Below are positions 1-8,633 of a stretch of 64,000 nt of DNA, piece by piece. The notes beneath the pieces are model-generated. The model had not been told where the DNA came from, did no database searches, and saw only the letters and a program-made list of their open reading frames with translations. Every line of letters starts with the position of its first letter. The first letter of the stretch is position 1. A program made the position numbers and the translations under genes. Where the stretch lies: the NCBI GenBank assembly GCA_964440095.1, contig CAYTPZ010000003.1:1-64000 (forward strand). The letters run 5' to 3'. Origin of the DNA: JACNKJ01 sp964440095. Its GTDB lineage: Bacteria; Krumholzibacteriota; Krumholzibacteriia; JACNKJ01.

Positions 1-1575
1 CTTCCAGAACATCTGGGGCGTGGCCCACTGGGTGTTCTCGGCGTTGTCCGTGCTCGTGACGTGGAAGTAGTAGTAACCACCCACGGCAGGCAGGTCGGTC
101 GAATCGAAATCGCAACCCCAGGTTCCGTCGCTATTGTCCTCGGCGCTGCAAAGCGCTCCGAAGTCAGGCTCACCCGGAGGTACGCTCGCCGCGATGTCGT
201 AGAAGAAGTCCACGACGGTCAGTTCAGGCATCACCAGGCGGTCGTTGGCGGTAACCGCCAGCGGCCAAGTTGCCTGAGTGTCGCCGTAGACGCCTATGGC
301 AGTGGGATCGCTGAACGCGAGATCGCCGTAGCAGTCGTCGACCAAGGTCACGGTAGTTGATGTGGTGACATAGCCGTCACACCAGCCATCGTAAACGGTT
401 ACGAAGATTTCATATTCGCCGTAACCACACTCGTCTGTGTCGAAGCTGAAGATGACCGTACTGTCGAAATCATTCAGCTGGTCATGAGACCAATTTCCTT
501 CACAAGTCTCGGCCCAGAATTCGAAAGTTTTCTCAGGCTCGACATTGTCATCGGCCACTCCAACATCAACAGAAATAGTTCTGTTGCAGTGGTCGATGTT
601 CACACTTTCGAACCAAACCACTGGTTCACAGCTCTTGACCCAGCTGACCGGAGCACTCTCGCACTCAGTGCCGTCATCAAGGACACCCACCGCGTAGACA
701 ACATGTGTCTCGGGTTCGAAGGTATCATTTACATTGACGGTCCATTCGTAGGGAGGCGTGTCGTCGCAGAAGCGGGGCACATCCTCTCCATCGAAGTAGA
801 AGCACACCTCAGCGAGGGTCGGCATCGCGCGAACATCAGCGTCGGCAGTGAAGGTAACTTCACCACAGAGGCATTCGTCCTCAGCGGGGAATGTGATGGT
901 GACACCACAAGAAACTTCCCCACAAGTGATGGTCGCAGTTCCGACACCAACGTTGCCACAGTAATCAGTGACTTCGAAAGTGACGGTATTGGCGCCCTCT
1001 TCGAGATCATCGCAGCAGTAAGTTAGAGTTGTGGGAAGAGTACCTTCACCAAAGCCTTCGAGATTCCCGTTAAGGAAGTACTCGTAGCTGGCGTAGTTAT
1101 CTTCCACAACATCGACATCAATGTCGACGCACTGCTCGTTATAGAGATCACTCGTAGCCGGAGTGAGAGTTACTACGGGATCGGTCGTGTCATTACAAAG
1201 ATAGACATCAACCTTCTCCGAAGCCTCATTGCTCTCACCATCCTTCGCAACCACCTCGACTTCCACCTCGCCACAAAGGGCGGGGAAGTCGCTGGCGCTC
1301 ACGTCGAACTCGAAGTTGTAGCTCGCGGCGTCAGTGAGAGCCACGGAGTCAACTTCCTCTCCGTCCACATAAAGCGTAACGGAGGCCAGGCCAGGATCCG
1401 TATCCCGTGCGGTACCTTCAACAGTGAAGGCCTCGCAGTAGGAATCATCCTGGTCTGGAGAGTCGATGGTGACAACGGGAGGGATCTCATCCGGCGCCGG
1501 GTCAGTCGTGCACCCGACGAACCAGAGGCTCACCGCCAGAACAGCGATAAAGCCGATAAAGAGCTTCCGTGTCAT
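1..1575 (-). CDS. Cys-rich Ig-like repeat lipoprotein (3' end outside window)
   Basis: The frame is open from an ATG at 1575 to the left edge (525 codons) with no stop, so the C-terminus is missing. The start has a strong purine-rich ribosome site (AGGAGAGAGGAA) and a clear -10 upstream. The N-terminus is a short basic stretch and a hydrophobic core ending in a lipobox (FVG-Cys, Cys about residue 22), followed by TTDP, so it is probably a lipoprotein. The rest is a series of Ig/cadherin-like beta modules of 80-100 residues (VTIDSPD, VTLTPAT, VTITFPA starts; EVEVVAKDG, NTVTFEVTDYCGN). I count about 23 cysteines, mostly paired or near beta-strand turns, which suggests disulfides. No enzymatic domain is visible. 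Likely a surface adhesin or stalk protein; function unknown. Confidence 0.8.
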   Translation of the reverse strand, partial: MTRKLFIGFIAVLAVSLWFVGCTTDPAPDEIPPVVTIDSPDQDDSYCEAFTVEGTARDTDPGLASVTLYVDGEEVDSVALTDAASYNFEFDVSASDFPALCGEVEVEVVAKDGESNEASEKVDVYLCNDTTDPVVTLTPATSDLYNEQCVDIDVDVVEDNYASYEYFLNGNLEGFGEGTLPTTLTYCCDDLEEGANTVTFEVTDYCGNVGVGTATITCGEVSCGVTITFPAEDECLCGEVTFTADADVRAMPTLAEVCFYFDGEDVPRFCDDTPPYEWTVNVNDTFEPETHVVYAVGVLDDGTECESAPVSWVKSCEPVVWFESVNIDHCNRTISVDVGVADDNVEPEKTFEFWAETCEGNWSHDQLNDFDSTVIFSFDTDECGYGEYEIFVTVYDGWCDGYVTTSTTVTLVDDCYGDLAFSDPTAIGVYGDTQATWPLAVTANDRLVMPELTVVDFFYDIAASVPPGEPDFGALCSAEDNSDGTWGCDFDSTDLPAVGGYYYFHVTSTDNAENTQWATPQMFWK

Positions 1576-1924
1576 GTTGTTCCTCTCTCCTCTTCAGGTA
1601 AGCTGCCCGCAAAACACATTATAAACTGGGCAGACACGCAATTACGGTCACCCCGAAGGGTGACCATTTCAGAGTCTCACCAAATCGGAAAAACTCGTCA
1701 ATCGATTTCTAGACTCAAAGTTAACTTCAATTTCCCCGGTCTAGTAAAAGCCGCGGAAAGGATCTTCAGATTCCCATATTGCGTCAAGCGGTAACTTGTC
1801 TCTTCCACAAAAAAAGAGATTTTCCGCTGAAACGCTTCAAGGGAACCTATCCGAAAATCAAGGATCGGGGCGTAGTGTCAAGCAAGGTGGGCCGATCCAG
1901 TGTTCAAATTGAACCTATGTCCGG
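1576..1924. other. Non-coding stretch between the lipoprotein gene and tRNA-Phe
   Basis: No convincing gene. It holds the -10 above, a perfect 8-bp stem with a TTCG/CGAA tetraloop at 1646-1665 just upstream of the promoter (not followed by a T-run, so not an obvious terminator), and a small inverted repeat GTTCAAATTGAAC at 1902-1914. The sequence is more AT-rich than the neighbouring genes. Confidence 0.6.
1618..1623 (-). promoter_or_regulatory. -10 element (TATAAT) of the lipoprotein gene
   Basis: A perfect TATAAT reads on the minus strand 42 bp before the ATG at 1575. A leader of about 35 nt would result. I see no good -35 at 16-18 bp, so activation or a weak -35 is possible. Confidence 0.5.
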
Positions 1925-1997
1925 TGCGAAGAGACGGAATTGAACCGCCGACACGCGAGTTTTCAGCCCGCTGCTCTACCGACTGAGCTACCTTCGC
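1925..1997 (-). tRNA. tRNA-Phe (GAA)
   Basis: The minus strand folds into a complete cloverleaf: acceptor GCGAAGG paired with TCTTCGC (one G-T), D stem GCTC/GAGC, anticodon stem GCGGG/CTCGC with loop CTGAAAA giving anticodon GAA, and a T arm with loop TTCAATT. The discriminator is A. The following bases are CCG, so CCA is not encoded and must be added enzymatically. Confidence 0.95.
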
Positions 1998-2007
1998 AAG
2001 AAAGCCT

Positions 2008-2036
2008 ACTCAAACAAATGAGGACGGGCCTGTCAA
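2008..2036 (-). promoter_or_regulatory. Probable promoter of tRNA-Phe
   Basis: TTGACA (2031-2036, minus) lies 17 bp from TTGAGT (2008-2013), ending 10 nt before the tRNA 5' end. The -35 is perfect and the -10 is weak (3 of 6). Confidence 0.45.
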
Positions 2037-2055
2037 GCGGGTTCCAAGCATGAAG

Positions 2056-3009
2056 TTATAGGTTATGGTGAAAATCCCAGGCCGACTGGATGATGTCGCT
2101 CAACGCCGTCTTATCCGCGCGCCATCCTAATACTTCCCACGCCTTTGTAACTTCAGCGACTAGAAGAGCCGGATCTCCTTCTCTTCTACCGGTTTCCGAC
2201 ACTTTCAAGGGCATTCCGGTCACATTTTTAACGCAGTTTGCAACCTCTCTGACCGAAAACCCGCGCCCCGTACCTAAATTCAGGGCAGTCCGAAGGCCAT
2301 CGCCCAAAGCGTCGAGAGCCTTAAGATGAGCCAGGGCCAAGTCTTCCACATGGATGTAGTCACGAATGCAGGTGCCGTCGGGCGTGGGATAGTCGCTGCC
2401 GAAAAGCTTCAGTTCCCCACCGCTCTTCGCGGCCTCCAGGGCCAGGGGAATCAGGTGGGTTTCGGGATCATGCCGCTCGCCATGGTCCTCCACCGCCCCC
2501 GCCGCGTTGAAATAGCGCAGGGCAGCGTAGTCCAGGCCGAGCCCGGACGCCACGTGCTCCAGGGTTTCCTCGATGGCCAGCTTCGTGCCCCCGTAGGGAT
2601 TCACGGGACGGCGGGGATCATCCTCCATAAAGGGACGCCCCTCGCCCATACCGTAGACCGCCGCCGAGGACGAGAAGACGAGTTTGCGCACGGGGCTATC
2701 GGCGATGGCCTCCATGAGGGCCAAGAACCCCCCTAGATTCTCACGATAGTAGCCAAGGGGATCGGCGATGGAGTGAGAGACTATGCTCAGGGCCGCAAAA
2801 TGAACCACTGCTTCACTTTCCGCGAGTAGCTGGTCCATGAGATCCCGCTGGCGAATATCCCCATGCACGAAGCGGATGGGCTCAGGCACGGCCTCTCGAT
2901 GGCCGGTGGACAGGTTATCCAGCACGGTGATCTCGTGCCCAGCCGCGAGAGCGCTGCGAATGAAGCTGCCGCCGATGTAGCCTGCGCCGCCGGTGACCAA
3001 TATCTTCAT
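2056..3009 (-). CDS. galE: UDP-glucose 4-epimerase GalE
   Basis: Cytoplasmic NAD-dependent epimerase interconverting UDP-glucose and UDP-galactose, feeding LPS and polysaccharide synthesis. The 317-residue protein begins MKILVTGGAGYIGGSF, the Rossmann GxxGxxG loop of extended SDRs, and carries the Ser motif (SSSAAVYG) and catalytic Tyr/Lys pair in NPYGGTK. The C-terminal RDYIHVEDLA and NLGTGRGFSV segments are typical of GalE. I chose the ATG at 3009 over an upstream start at 3039 because it sits at the Rossmann strand and forms a TAATG junction with the uvrA stop, so the two genes are probably translationally coupled. Other UDP-sugar epimerase activity cannot be excluded. Confidence 0.93.
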   Translation of the reverse strand: MKILVTGGAGYIGGSFIRSALAAGHEITVLDNLSTGHREAVPEPIRFVHGDIRQRDLMDQLLAESEAVVHFAALSIVSHSIADPLGYYRENLGGFLALMEAIADSPVRKLVFSSSAAVYGMGEGRPFMEDDPRRPVNPYGGTKLAIEETLEHVASGLGLDYAALRYFNAAGAVEDHGERHDPETHLIPLALEAAKSGGELKLFGSDYPTPDGTCIRDYIHVEDLALAHLKALDALGDGLRTALNLGTGRGFSVREVANCVKNVTGMPLKVSETGRREGDPALLVAEVTKAWEVLGWRADKTALSDIIQSAWDFHHNL

Positions 3010-5786
3010 TATTTGCGTCCTCCCCGCTCCTTGAGCCATGGCGCAAGGTATTGTCCTGTAAGCGATTCTGCGACTTTCACCACTTCTTCGGGGCTGCCCT
3101 GGGCCACGATCCGGCCTCCAGCGTCGCCTCCCTCAGGCCCCATATCGATGAGGTGGTCTGCGGCTAGCAATACCTGGAGATTGTGCTCCACCACCAGCAA
3201 AGAATGGCCGGCCTTGAGCAATCGTTGAAAAACCGCCAGGAGCATGCGCACATCTTGAGGGTGCAAACCTACCGTAGGCTCGTCCAGCACATAGAGATAG
3301 CGTTCTTTGCCGGGCTGGGCGAGTTCCCTGGCTATTTTGAGCCTCTGGCTCTCGCCGCCGGACAAACTGCTGGCGCCTTGGCCCAGCGGCAAGTAACCCA
3401 GGCCCACGCGGTGGAGCATCCAGAGCTTTTCGCCCAGGGCGTGGCGGCCGGAGAAAAAGTGGATGGCCTCATCCACGGTGAGGGCCAAAACCTCGGCGAT
3501 GTTCCTTCCCTTGTAGCGCACGTCCAGGGTTTCCGGACGGAAGCGGCTGCCCAGGCAGCTTTCGCAGGGCACAAAGAGGTCGGCCATGAAGACCATTTCC
3601 AGCTTCACCGAGCCCAGCCCATTGCATTCTTTGCAACGCCCTTCCTTGCTGTTGAAGGAGAAGTGCGTGGGACTCATGCGGCGAGATGCGGCATCGGGCA
3701 TGGAGGCGAAAATTTCGCGGATGAACTGGAAGGCGCCGATATATGTCGCCGGATTGCTGCGCGGGCTCTTGCCCAGCGGACTCTGATCCACCACCCGAAC
3801 CTCGCGCACGCGTTCGGCCCCGCGAAGTCGCGTGTAGGGATCCCCGGGCAGGGCCTTGCCGCCCCCGCGCCGGAGGGCGGGCACTAGGACACCGGAAACC
3901 AGGCTGGTCTTGCCCGATCCCGAGACTCCCGAAACACAGACAAGCTGGCCTAGGGGAACTTCCACATCCACATTTTTGAGATTGTGCAGGCTGGCGCCAT
4001 CGAGCTTGAGGGATCCCCTGGCCTTTCGTCGCTCATCGCCGCCGGGTACGAGGATTTCCTTCTTGCTCAGAAAGCGAAGGGTCACCGAGGGATGCTCATG
4101 GGTCACCTTGGGCAGTTTCCCCAGCGGACCCTGGTAAACGATTTCCCCTCCCGAGGCGCCGCTTCCCGGACCCATGTCCAACAACTGATCGGCGCGAGCA
4201 ATGAGATCCAGATCATGCTCCACCACCAGCACGCTGTTGCCCTTCTCCCGCAGGTCTTCCAAGGTCTCCATGAGGCGCTCGGTGTCGCGGGCGTGCAGGC
4301 CGACGGTGGGCTCATCCAGGGCATAGACGGTATCGGTGAGATGGCTGCCCAGGGCGTTGGCAAGGTGTATTCGCTGAAATTCGCCGCCAGAAAGGGTGCG
4401 GGTGAGGCGATCCATGGTGAGGTAGTGCAGACCCATGCGAACGAGAAAACGCAAGCGTCCACGAAGTTCCTCGAGGACTCGATCCACGCCCTGGGATTTT
4501 CCGTCGCCAAGACCAAACTCATCGATGGCCGCTTCGGCCTTGCCCAGGGAAAGTCGGTAGAAATCGGGCAGGGTCCAGTCGCCAAGGCGCACCGAGGCCA
4601 CGTCCGGGCGCAGACGACTGCCCTTGCAGTCGAGACAATCCTGCTCGGTCATGAAGCGCCGGGAAAAGAATCGCGCGTACTTCTTGTATCCCTTGGATCT
4701 GACGCCTTCCAACCAGGGAACGACTCCCTTGAAGCCCTTCTTGCCGTAGAGCAGTTTTTCCCGAACGGTCTGCGGCAGGGAACGGAAACTGGAGTTGGTG
4801 GGAATGTCGTTCTCGCGGCAGTAGACCAGCAATTTCTCCTGGAAGTGGTCGAAGCGTTTCGAGGCCCAGGGTGCGAGAGCACCTTCATCGAGAGAAGCCT
4901 TGGGATCGGGCACCACCAGGCTCTCGTCAAACTCCAGTGTATTGCCATAGCCGCGGCATCGGGGACAGGCTCCCTCGCTGTGCTGGAAGGAGAAAAAGGC
5001 CGGGCCGGGCTCGGGCAGTTCCACCTCGCACCAGGGGCAATGGGATCCCTCGGCGAAGCGGGCGATTTCGCTGCCGTCTCTATCGTGGGCGGCCACGCGG
5101 CCCTCGTCCTCTCGATAGGAAGTTTCCACGGCTTCGGCCAGTCGGCTGCGGTTCTCTTCATCCAACCGGATGCGATCAGCCAGCACCTGCAATTGCCCGC
5201 TTTTCAACTCGTCGAGGGGCAGTGTTTCCAGCTTGGCAACTTTGCCACCAGCCAAGACCCGTGTGTAGCCACGAGTGAGCAGCAGTTCCCGCTGGGCCTC
5301 GGGATCGGCACCCTTGCGAATGCTGAAGGGAAAAACCAGGAGCACATCGCGACCGGGATGCTCTTTCAATAGATAATCGGCCACCTCGGCAGGGCTGTCG
5401 CGCCTCACCTCCCGCCCACAGCTCGGGCAATACTGGGTGCCCGCCCGCGCGAAGAGCAGGCGCATGAAGTCCGCGATTTCCGTGTAGGTCGCCACGGTAG
5501 ACCGGGAATGCAACACCGTGTTTTTCTGCCGGATGGCCACCGCGGGCCCGATGCCCTCCAGGGAATCCAGCTCGGGCCTGCGCAAACGCTCGAGGAATTG
5601 CCGTGTGTAGGTGGAGAGGCTTTCCACGTAACGGCGCTGGCCTTCGGCATAGATCGTGTCGAAGAGTAGGCTGCTCTTGCCCGAACCGCTCACGCCGGAA
5701 ATCACCACGAGCTTGCCGCGGGGAATATCCAGGTCGAGGTTCTTCAGATTGTTTTCGCGCGCGCCACGAAGGCGGATGCAATCCAT
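3009..5786 (-). CDS. uvrA: Excinuclease ABC subunit UvrA
   Basis: DNA damage recognition ATPase of nucleotide excision repair; it loads UvrB. The 925 residues hold two ABC cassettes: Walker A GVSGSGKS at about 31-38 and again at about 620-627, signatures LSGGE at about 465 and 808, and Walker B ALDEP/VLDEP. Zinc-finger Cys pairs are visible at 120/123, 250/253, 274/277 and 718/721 with 741/744. A segment at about 130-245 corresponds to the UvrB-binding domain, so this is probably a working UvrA rather than a UvrA2 paralogue lacking it. The start at 5786 (MDCIRL) has GGGGA about 6 nt upstream; an ATG six bases earlier and a 22-residue extension are less likely. Confidence 0.93.
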   Translation of the reverse strand: MDCIRLRGARENNLKNLDLDIPRGKLVVISGVSGSGKSSLLFDTIYAEGQRRYVESLSTYTRQFLERLRRPELDSLEGIGPAVAIRQKNTVLHSRSTVATYTEIADFMRLLFARAGTQYCPSCGREVRRDSPAEVADYLLKEHPGRDVLLVFPFSIRKGADPEAQRELLLTRGYTRVLAGGKVAKLETLPLDELKSGQLQVLADRIRLDEENRSRLAEAVETSYREDEGRVAAHDRDGSEIARFAEGSHCPWCEVELPEPGPAFFSFQHSEGACPRCRGYGNTLEFDESLVVPDPKASLDEGALAPWASKRFDHFQEKLLVYCRENDIPTNSSFRSLPQTVREKLLYGKKGFKGVVPWLEGVRSKGYKKYARFFSRRFMTEQDCLDCKGSRLRPDVASVRLGDWTLPDFYRLSLGKAEAAIDEFGLGDGKSQGVDRVLEELRGRLRFLVRMGLHYLTMDRLTRTLSGGEFQRIHLANALGSHLTDTVYALDEPTVGLHARDTERLMETLEDLREKGNSVLVVEHDLDLIARADQLLDMGPGSGASGGEIVYQGPLGKLPKVTHEHPSVTLRFLSKKEILVPGGDERRKARGSLKLDGASLHNLKNVDVEVPLGQLVCVSGVSGSGKTSLVSGVLVPALRRGGGKALPGDPYTRLRGAERVREVRVVDQSPLGKSPRSNPATYIGAFQFIREIFASMPDAASRRMSPTHFSFNSKEGRCKECNGLGSVKLEMVFMADLFVPCESCLGSRFRPETLDVRYKGRNIAEVLALTVDEAIHFFSGRHALGEKLWMLHRVGLGYLPLGQGASSLSGGESQRLKIARELAQPGKERYLYVLDEPTVGLHPQDVRMLLAVFQRLLKAGHSLLVVEHNLQVLLAADHLIDMGPEGGDAGGRIVAQGSPEEVVKVAESLTGQYLAPWLKERGGRK

Positions 5787-5814
5787 GGGCATTCCCCAGT
5801 TAGTGTGATCCTCG

Positions 5815-5843
5815 AACCTAGCAAAGGCGGGGAAGCAGATCAA
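5815..5843 (-). promoter_or_regulatory. Promoter of uvrA-galE
   Basis: TTGATC (5838-5843), 17-bp spacer, TAGGTT (5815-5820) on the minus strand. Predicted leader is about 22 nt before the uvrA ATG at 5786. No SOS box (CTGT-N8-ACAG type) was seen nearby. Confidence 0.5.
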
Positions 5844-5866
5844 CCGTAGCAAGGTGACTATGGCGG

Positions 5867-5895
5867 TTGGCCAAGAGCCTGGTTCTTGTTATCGT
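5867..5895 (+). promoter_or_regulatory. Possible promoter giving a leaderless mazG mRNA
   Basis: TTGGCC (5867-5872), 17-bp spacer, TATCGT (5890-5895). The -10 ends six bases before the mazG ATG at 5902, so transcription would begin at or next to the start codon. This agrees with the absence of a ribosome-binding site there. Confidence 0.4.
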
Positions 5896-5901
5896 CATCC
5901 C

Positions 5902-6762
5902 ATGCCCAAATATCCCCAAGCAGAATTCCAGCAACTCTGGCAAACCCTCGAACGCCTGCTCGCGCCCGACGGTTGCCCCTGGGATCGCAAACAGAGTGCA
6001 GCAGACCTGTCACGTTTCATGGTCGAGGAAGGTCATGAATGGCGTGAAGCCGTCGATGAAGGCGATCCGGCTCATCAGGCCGAGGAGCTGGGCGATCTGG
6101 CTTTTCTGATGATGTTCGGCTTGCAACGCCTGGCGGCCGACGAGGGAATCGAAGCAGCCGAGGCACCACGCCTGGCCGATGAGAAACTGAAGCGGCGGCA
6201 TCCCGACTTGTTCGGAGAGGCCGAGCGCGCGGGAAGTGTAGAAGCCCAAACCCGCCGCTGGGAAGATATCAAGCGCGCGGAACGCGGCGAAAACGGACAG
6301 GGACTGCTCAAACCTCTGCCCCGAAGCATGGGAGCACTCGCCAAGGCCCACCGCTATCAGGACAAGGCCGCCAGCGTGGGATTCGACTGGCCCCAGCTCT
6401 CGGGCGTCCTGGACAAGATGCAGGAAGAGCTCGGCGAATTGCGCGATGAGCTTGCGCCCCTGGCCGATCTTCCCACACCGCAGGGCGAGGGCAGTCCGTC
6501 CACGCGATTTCGGCGGGAGCTCAACGCGAAATCCCTCGATCGAGTGCGCGACGAGATCGGCGACCTTTTCTTCGTCCTGGCCAACCTCTGCCGCTGGCTG
6601 AACATGGACGCGGAAGAGGTGGCAGAAGACGCCAACGCCAAATTCCTGCGGCGATTCGCCGGCATGGAATCGCGCTTGAAAGATCGAGGCGCAGCCCTGG
6701 AGGATTCGAGTCTTGAGGAAATGGAAGCTCAGTGGCAGGGCTTCAAGGCCGAGTCGGAATAG
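5902..6762 (+). CDS. mazG: Nucleoside triphosphate pyrophosphohydrolase MazG
   Basis: Hydrolyses (d)NTPs to NMP and pyrophosphate, usually to clean the nucleotide pool. The 286-residue form has two MazG modules: the first with PDGCPWDRKQ (about residues 22-31), the acidic EEGHEWREA helix and EELGDL; the second (about 155-255) with EELGELRDEL and RDEIGDLFFVL. These acidic helices bind Mg2+. Length matches full-length two-domain MazG. The start at 5902 fits homologous N-termini but has no Shine-Dalgarno; a GTG at 5854 would add 16 residues after AAG. A promoter at 5867-5895 suggests leaderless translation. Divergent from uvrA; convergent with the next gene (6-nt gap). Confidence 0.9.
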   Translation: MPKYPQAEFQQLWQTLERLLAPDGCPWDRKQSAADLSRFMVEEGHEWREAVDEGDPAHQAEELGDLAFLMMFGLQRLAADEGIEAAEAPRLADEKLKRRHPDLFGEAERAGSVEAQTRRWEDIKRAERGENGQGLLKPLPRSMGALAKAHRYQDKAASVGFDWPQLSGVLDKMQEELGELRDELAPLADLPTPQGEGSPSTRFRRELNAKSLDRVRDEIGDLFFVLANLCRWLNMDAEEVAEDANAKFLRRFAGMESRLKDRGAALEDSSLEEMEAQWQGFKAESE

Positions 6763-6768
6763 ACTCCC

Positions 6769-7719
6769 CTAGAAATTTAAGGCGCGGCTGAGGCCGATGG
6801 ACTGCACCACGCGCGGGAAGTGCGGCTCGAAGGCCGTATCGAAATCATCGCGGGACAGATTCATGTCCAAGGCCAGAAGCAGTTGGATGCCGCGAGGCAG
6901 CGCCGTTCGATACCCCAAAGCCAGTTGTAGAAGATTCTCTCGACGATCCAGCCTAAAATCTGGGTGATAGCCCTCCACCACCAGTTCGCCGAAAAGTTCG
7001 CTTGCGGCGTTTTGGAAACGTAGACCGAGCCCGAACAGTGGCTGATCGAGTGTCGAGCCCTCACCGGCAGGGTAATAGTGCGTGAAGGGCATCCAAGGGT
7101 CATCCGGGTCGGCCGAAGGCGCGTAGCCAGAGCCTTCCTCGCCGCGGTTCAGACGCCGGCCGAACATGAGGCTGATCCAGGTGCGGGGGAATTGCTGTCC
7201 CTCGAAAAGACGCCACTCGGCCACGGCGCGCAATTCCATGTCCTCGCCGCCTGATTCGGGGCCTGGATAGCCGCCGGCCTGGGGCAGACGCAGATTCATC
7301 TGCCCGGCCAGGCGAAGGCGGTCCCAAGGCAGAGGCGGTGAGAATTTCAGGAAGAGCTCGCTGGCGCCCAGGCTATTGGCCCAATCGCTTCCCTCCGTGG
7401 CCAGCCAGAGTTCGCCATCGAGAGTGTCCACCGAGCGATAGCGTTGCCAACTGTTCAATCCGGCGCCCAATTCCAGAAAGCCGCCCAGACCCAAGCCCAG
7501 ATCGAGTCGGGGATGGAAGAAGTGGAAGCGCGAGGCCAGACCCACATCTTGAAAGTAGTAGCTGGCCATGATTCGCATATCCAATTGGAACGAGGGCATA
7601 GGCCTTGCCGAGGGCATGCGCCAGAGGCCGGTGCTCTCCGGCATGCCGAAGCCGGCCCAGGACGGACCGGCTCCCAATAGGATCAGCAGAAAGACGAGAT
7701 GCCGCATGCGCGCGGACAT
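6769..7719 (-). CDS. Predicted outer-membrane beta-barrel protein
   Basis: A 316-residue protein with a signal peptide (basic start, VFLLILLGAG core, cleavage near SWA/GF), then alternating hydrophobic/aromatic strands and a C-terminal phenylalanine (RALNF), all typical of outer-membrane barrels. No named family was recognised. The ATG at 7719 overlaps the stop of the DUF1844 gene by one base (TGATG), so it is probably translated by coupling as the last gene of the XRE/DUF1844 operon. Repeated motifs such as LDLGLGLGGFLELGAG look like barrel hairpins. Function unknown. Confidence 0.75.
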   Translation of the reverse strand: MSARMRHLVFLLILLGAGPSWAGFGMPESTGLWRMPSARPMPSFQLDMRIMASYYFQDVGLASRFHFFHPRLDLGLGLGGFLELGAGLNSWQRYRSVDTLDGELWLATEGSDWANSLGASELFLKFSPPLPWDRLRLAGQMNLRLPQAGGYPGPESGGEDMELRAVAEWRLFEGQQFPRTWISLMFGRRLNRGEEGSGYAPSADPDDPWMPFTHYYPAGEGSTLDQPLFGLGLRFQNAASELFGELVVEGYHPDFRLDRRENLLQLALGYRTALPRGIQLLLALDMNLSRDDFDTAFEPHFPRVVQSIGLSRALNF

Positions 7720-8051
7720 CAATCGCCTGTTGTTTCTTCGGCGGCAGGTGTTTCCTCGGCCTCGGCGCTCGTCTCCTCGCCGCCTTCCACGGCCTTCATC
7801 TCGTCCACGAAATTCAGACGCAGGAAGGTGATGGCTTCCTGGAGGGCCTGTTCTTCTTCCCTCACCAGATTGCCGCGGGTTTTCCGCTCGAGAGATTCCA
7901 ACACGGCGATGGTGCCCCGCACGGCTTCCAGGTTGCGTTCAACTTTGCCCGTCACGGGATCGGCGACCTTGCCCAGATGGGCCAGGCCGGCCTGGTGATG
8001 CGCCATCACCAGGCTCAGGAAATTCATATCCAATGTTTTCTCGTCGCTCAC
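7719..8051 (-). CDS. DUF1844 family protein
   Basis: A 110-residue protein resembling DUF1844: MNFLSLVMAHHQAGLAHLGK at residues 9-28, then a helix with LEAVRGTIAVLESLERKT and a conserved RGNLVREEEQ segment. The last 20 residues are an acidic low-complexity tail rich in Glu, Ala and Thr. The start is GTG at 8051, preceded by AGGAG. It lies between two transcription factors and a barrel protein in one operon. The role of DUF1844 is not established. Confidence 0.8.
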   Translation of the reverse strand: MSDEKTLDMNFLSLVMAHHQAGLAHLGKVADPVTGKVERNLEAVRGTIAVLESLERKTRGNLVREEEQALQEAITFLRLNFVDEMKAVEGGEETSAEAEETPAAEETTGD

Positions 8052-8058
8052 GGTGCTC

Positions 8059-8625
8059 CTAGAGATTCTCCAGCAAGTGTCGACGCGTACTCACCAACAC
8101 GAAGTCCGCACCTTCATTGCCCTGATTGATCAGACGATGATCCTGCGCTTCGGTGAAGTGCAGGCTATCACCCTCGTTGATTTTATACTCCTCGCCACCG
8201 GAAACAAAGTTCAGTTTCCCTCGCTCGCAAAGCACGGTGACCTCGCCGGCTGAACGGCTGTTTGCTAAGGTCAATTCGGAGTTACTGTCCAGGTGGATCT
8301 TGTAGATCTGCAAATGCCCACCCGGAATGCCTTGGGTTAAGGGCTGGTAGTAACCCGAAGTCGTGGTGAGAGGATTGCGATCCCGTTCTTCAAAACGGAT
8401 GCGGCTCACCTCTTCGAGGTTGCGACTCTCCAGGAAAAATGAGGTGTCCTTGCCCAGAGCGCCAGCGATTCGGGAAAGCGCGCCCACGGTGGGACTGGTC
8501 TTGCCGCGCTCGATTTCCGAAATGTGTGTCGCCGAAACCTTGCTGGACCCTTCGACTTCCTTGAGGGTCATCCCGCGAGCTTTGCGCACACGCTTGATCC
8601 GTTGTCCGAGTTCCTGAATTTCCAT
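8059..8625 (-). CDS. XRE-family regulator with degenerate cupin domain
   Basis: A 188-residue regulator with an N-terminal XRE helix-turn-helix (about 6-62, with SATHISEIERGK as recognition helix) and a C-terminal cupin (about 105-180). It has the same length and layout as the adjacent upstream gene, so the two are tandem paralogues. The first cupin metal motif, HEGEE in its neighbour, is RSAGEV here, so the His and one Glu ligand are lost although the second motif (EGDSLHF, QDHR) remains. It probably binds a ligand without the usual metal, or acts with its paralogue. The ATG at 8625 follows an AGGAG site, eight bases after the previous stop. Confidence 0.85.
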   Translation of the reverse strand: MEIQELGQRIKRVRKARGMTLKEVEGSSKVSATHISEIERGKTSPTVGALSRIAGALGKDTSFFLESRNLEEVSRIRFEERDRNPLTTTSGYYQPLTQGIPGGHLQIYKIHLDSNSELTLANSRSAGEVTVLCERGKLNFVSGGEEYKINEGDSLHFTEAQDHRLINQGNEGADFVLVSTRRHLLENL

Positions 8626-8633
8626 CTCGTCTC

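Noticed and set aside
1646..1665. Terminator for tRNA-Phe
   Set aside because: Stable TTCG hairpin but no T-run, and 260 bp from the tRNA.
3984..5372. 462-codon plus-strand frame opposite uvrA
   Set aside because: Shadow of uvrA, whose cassettes and zinc fingers are intact.
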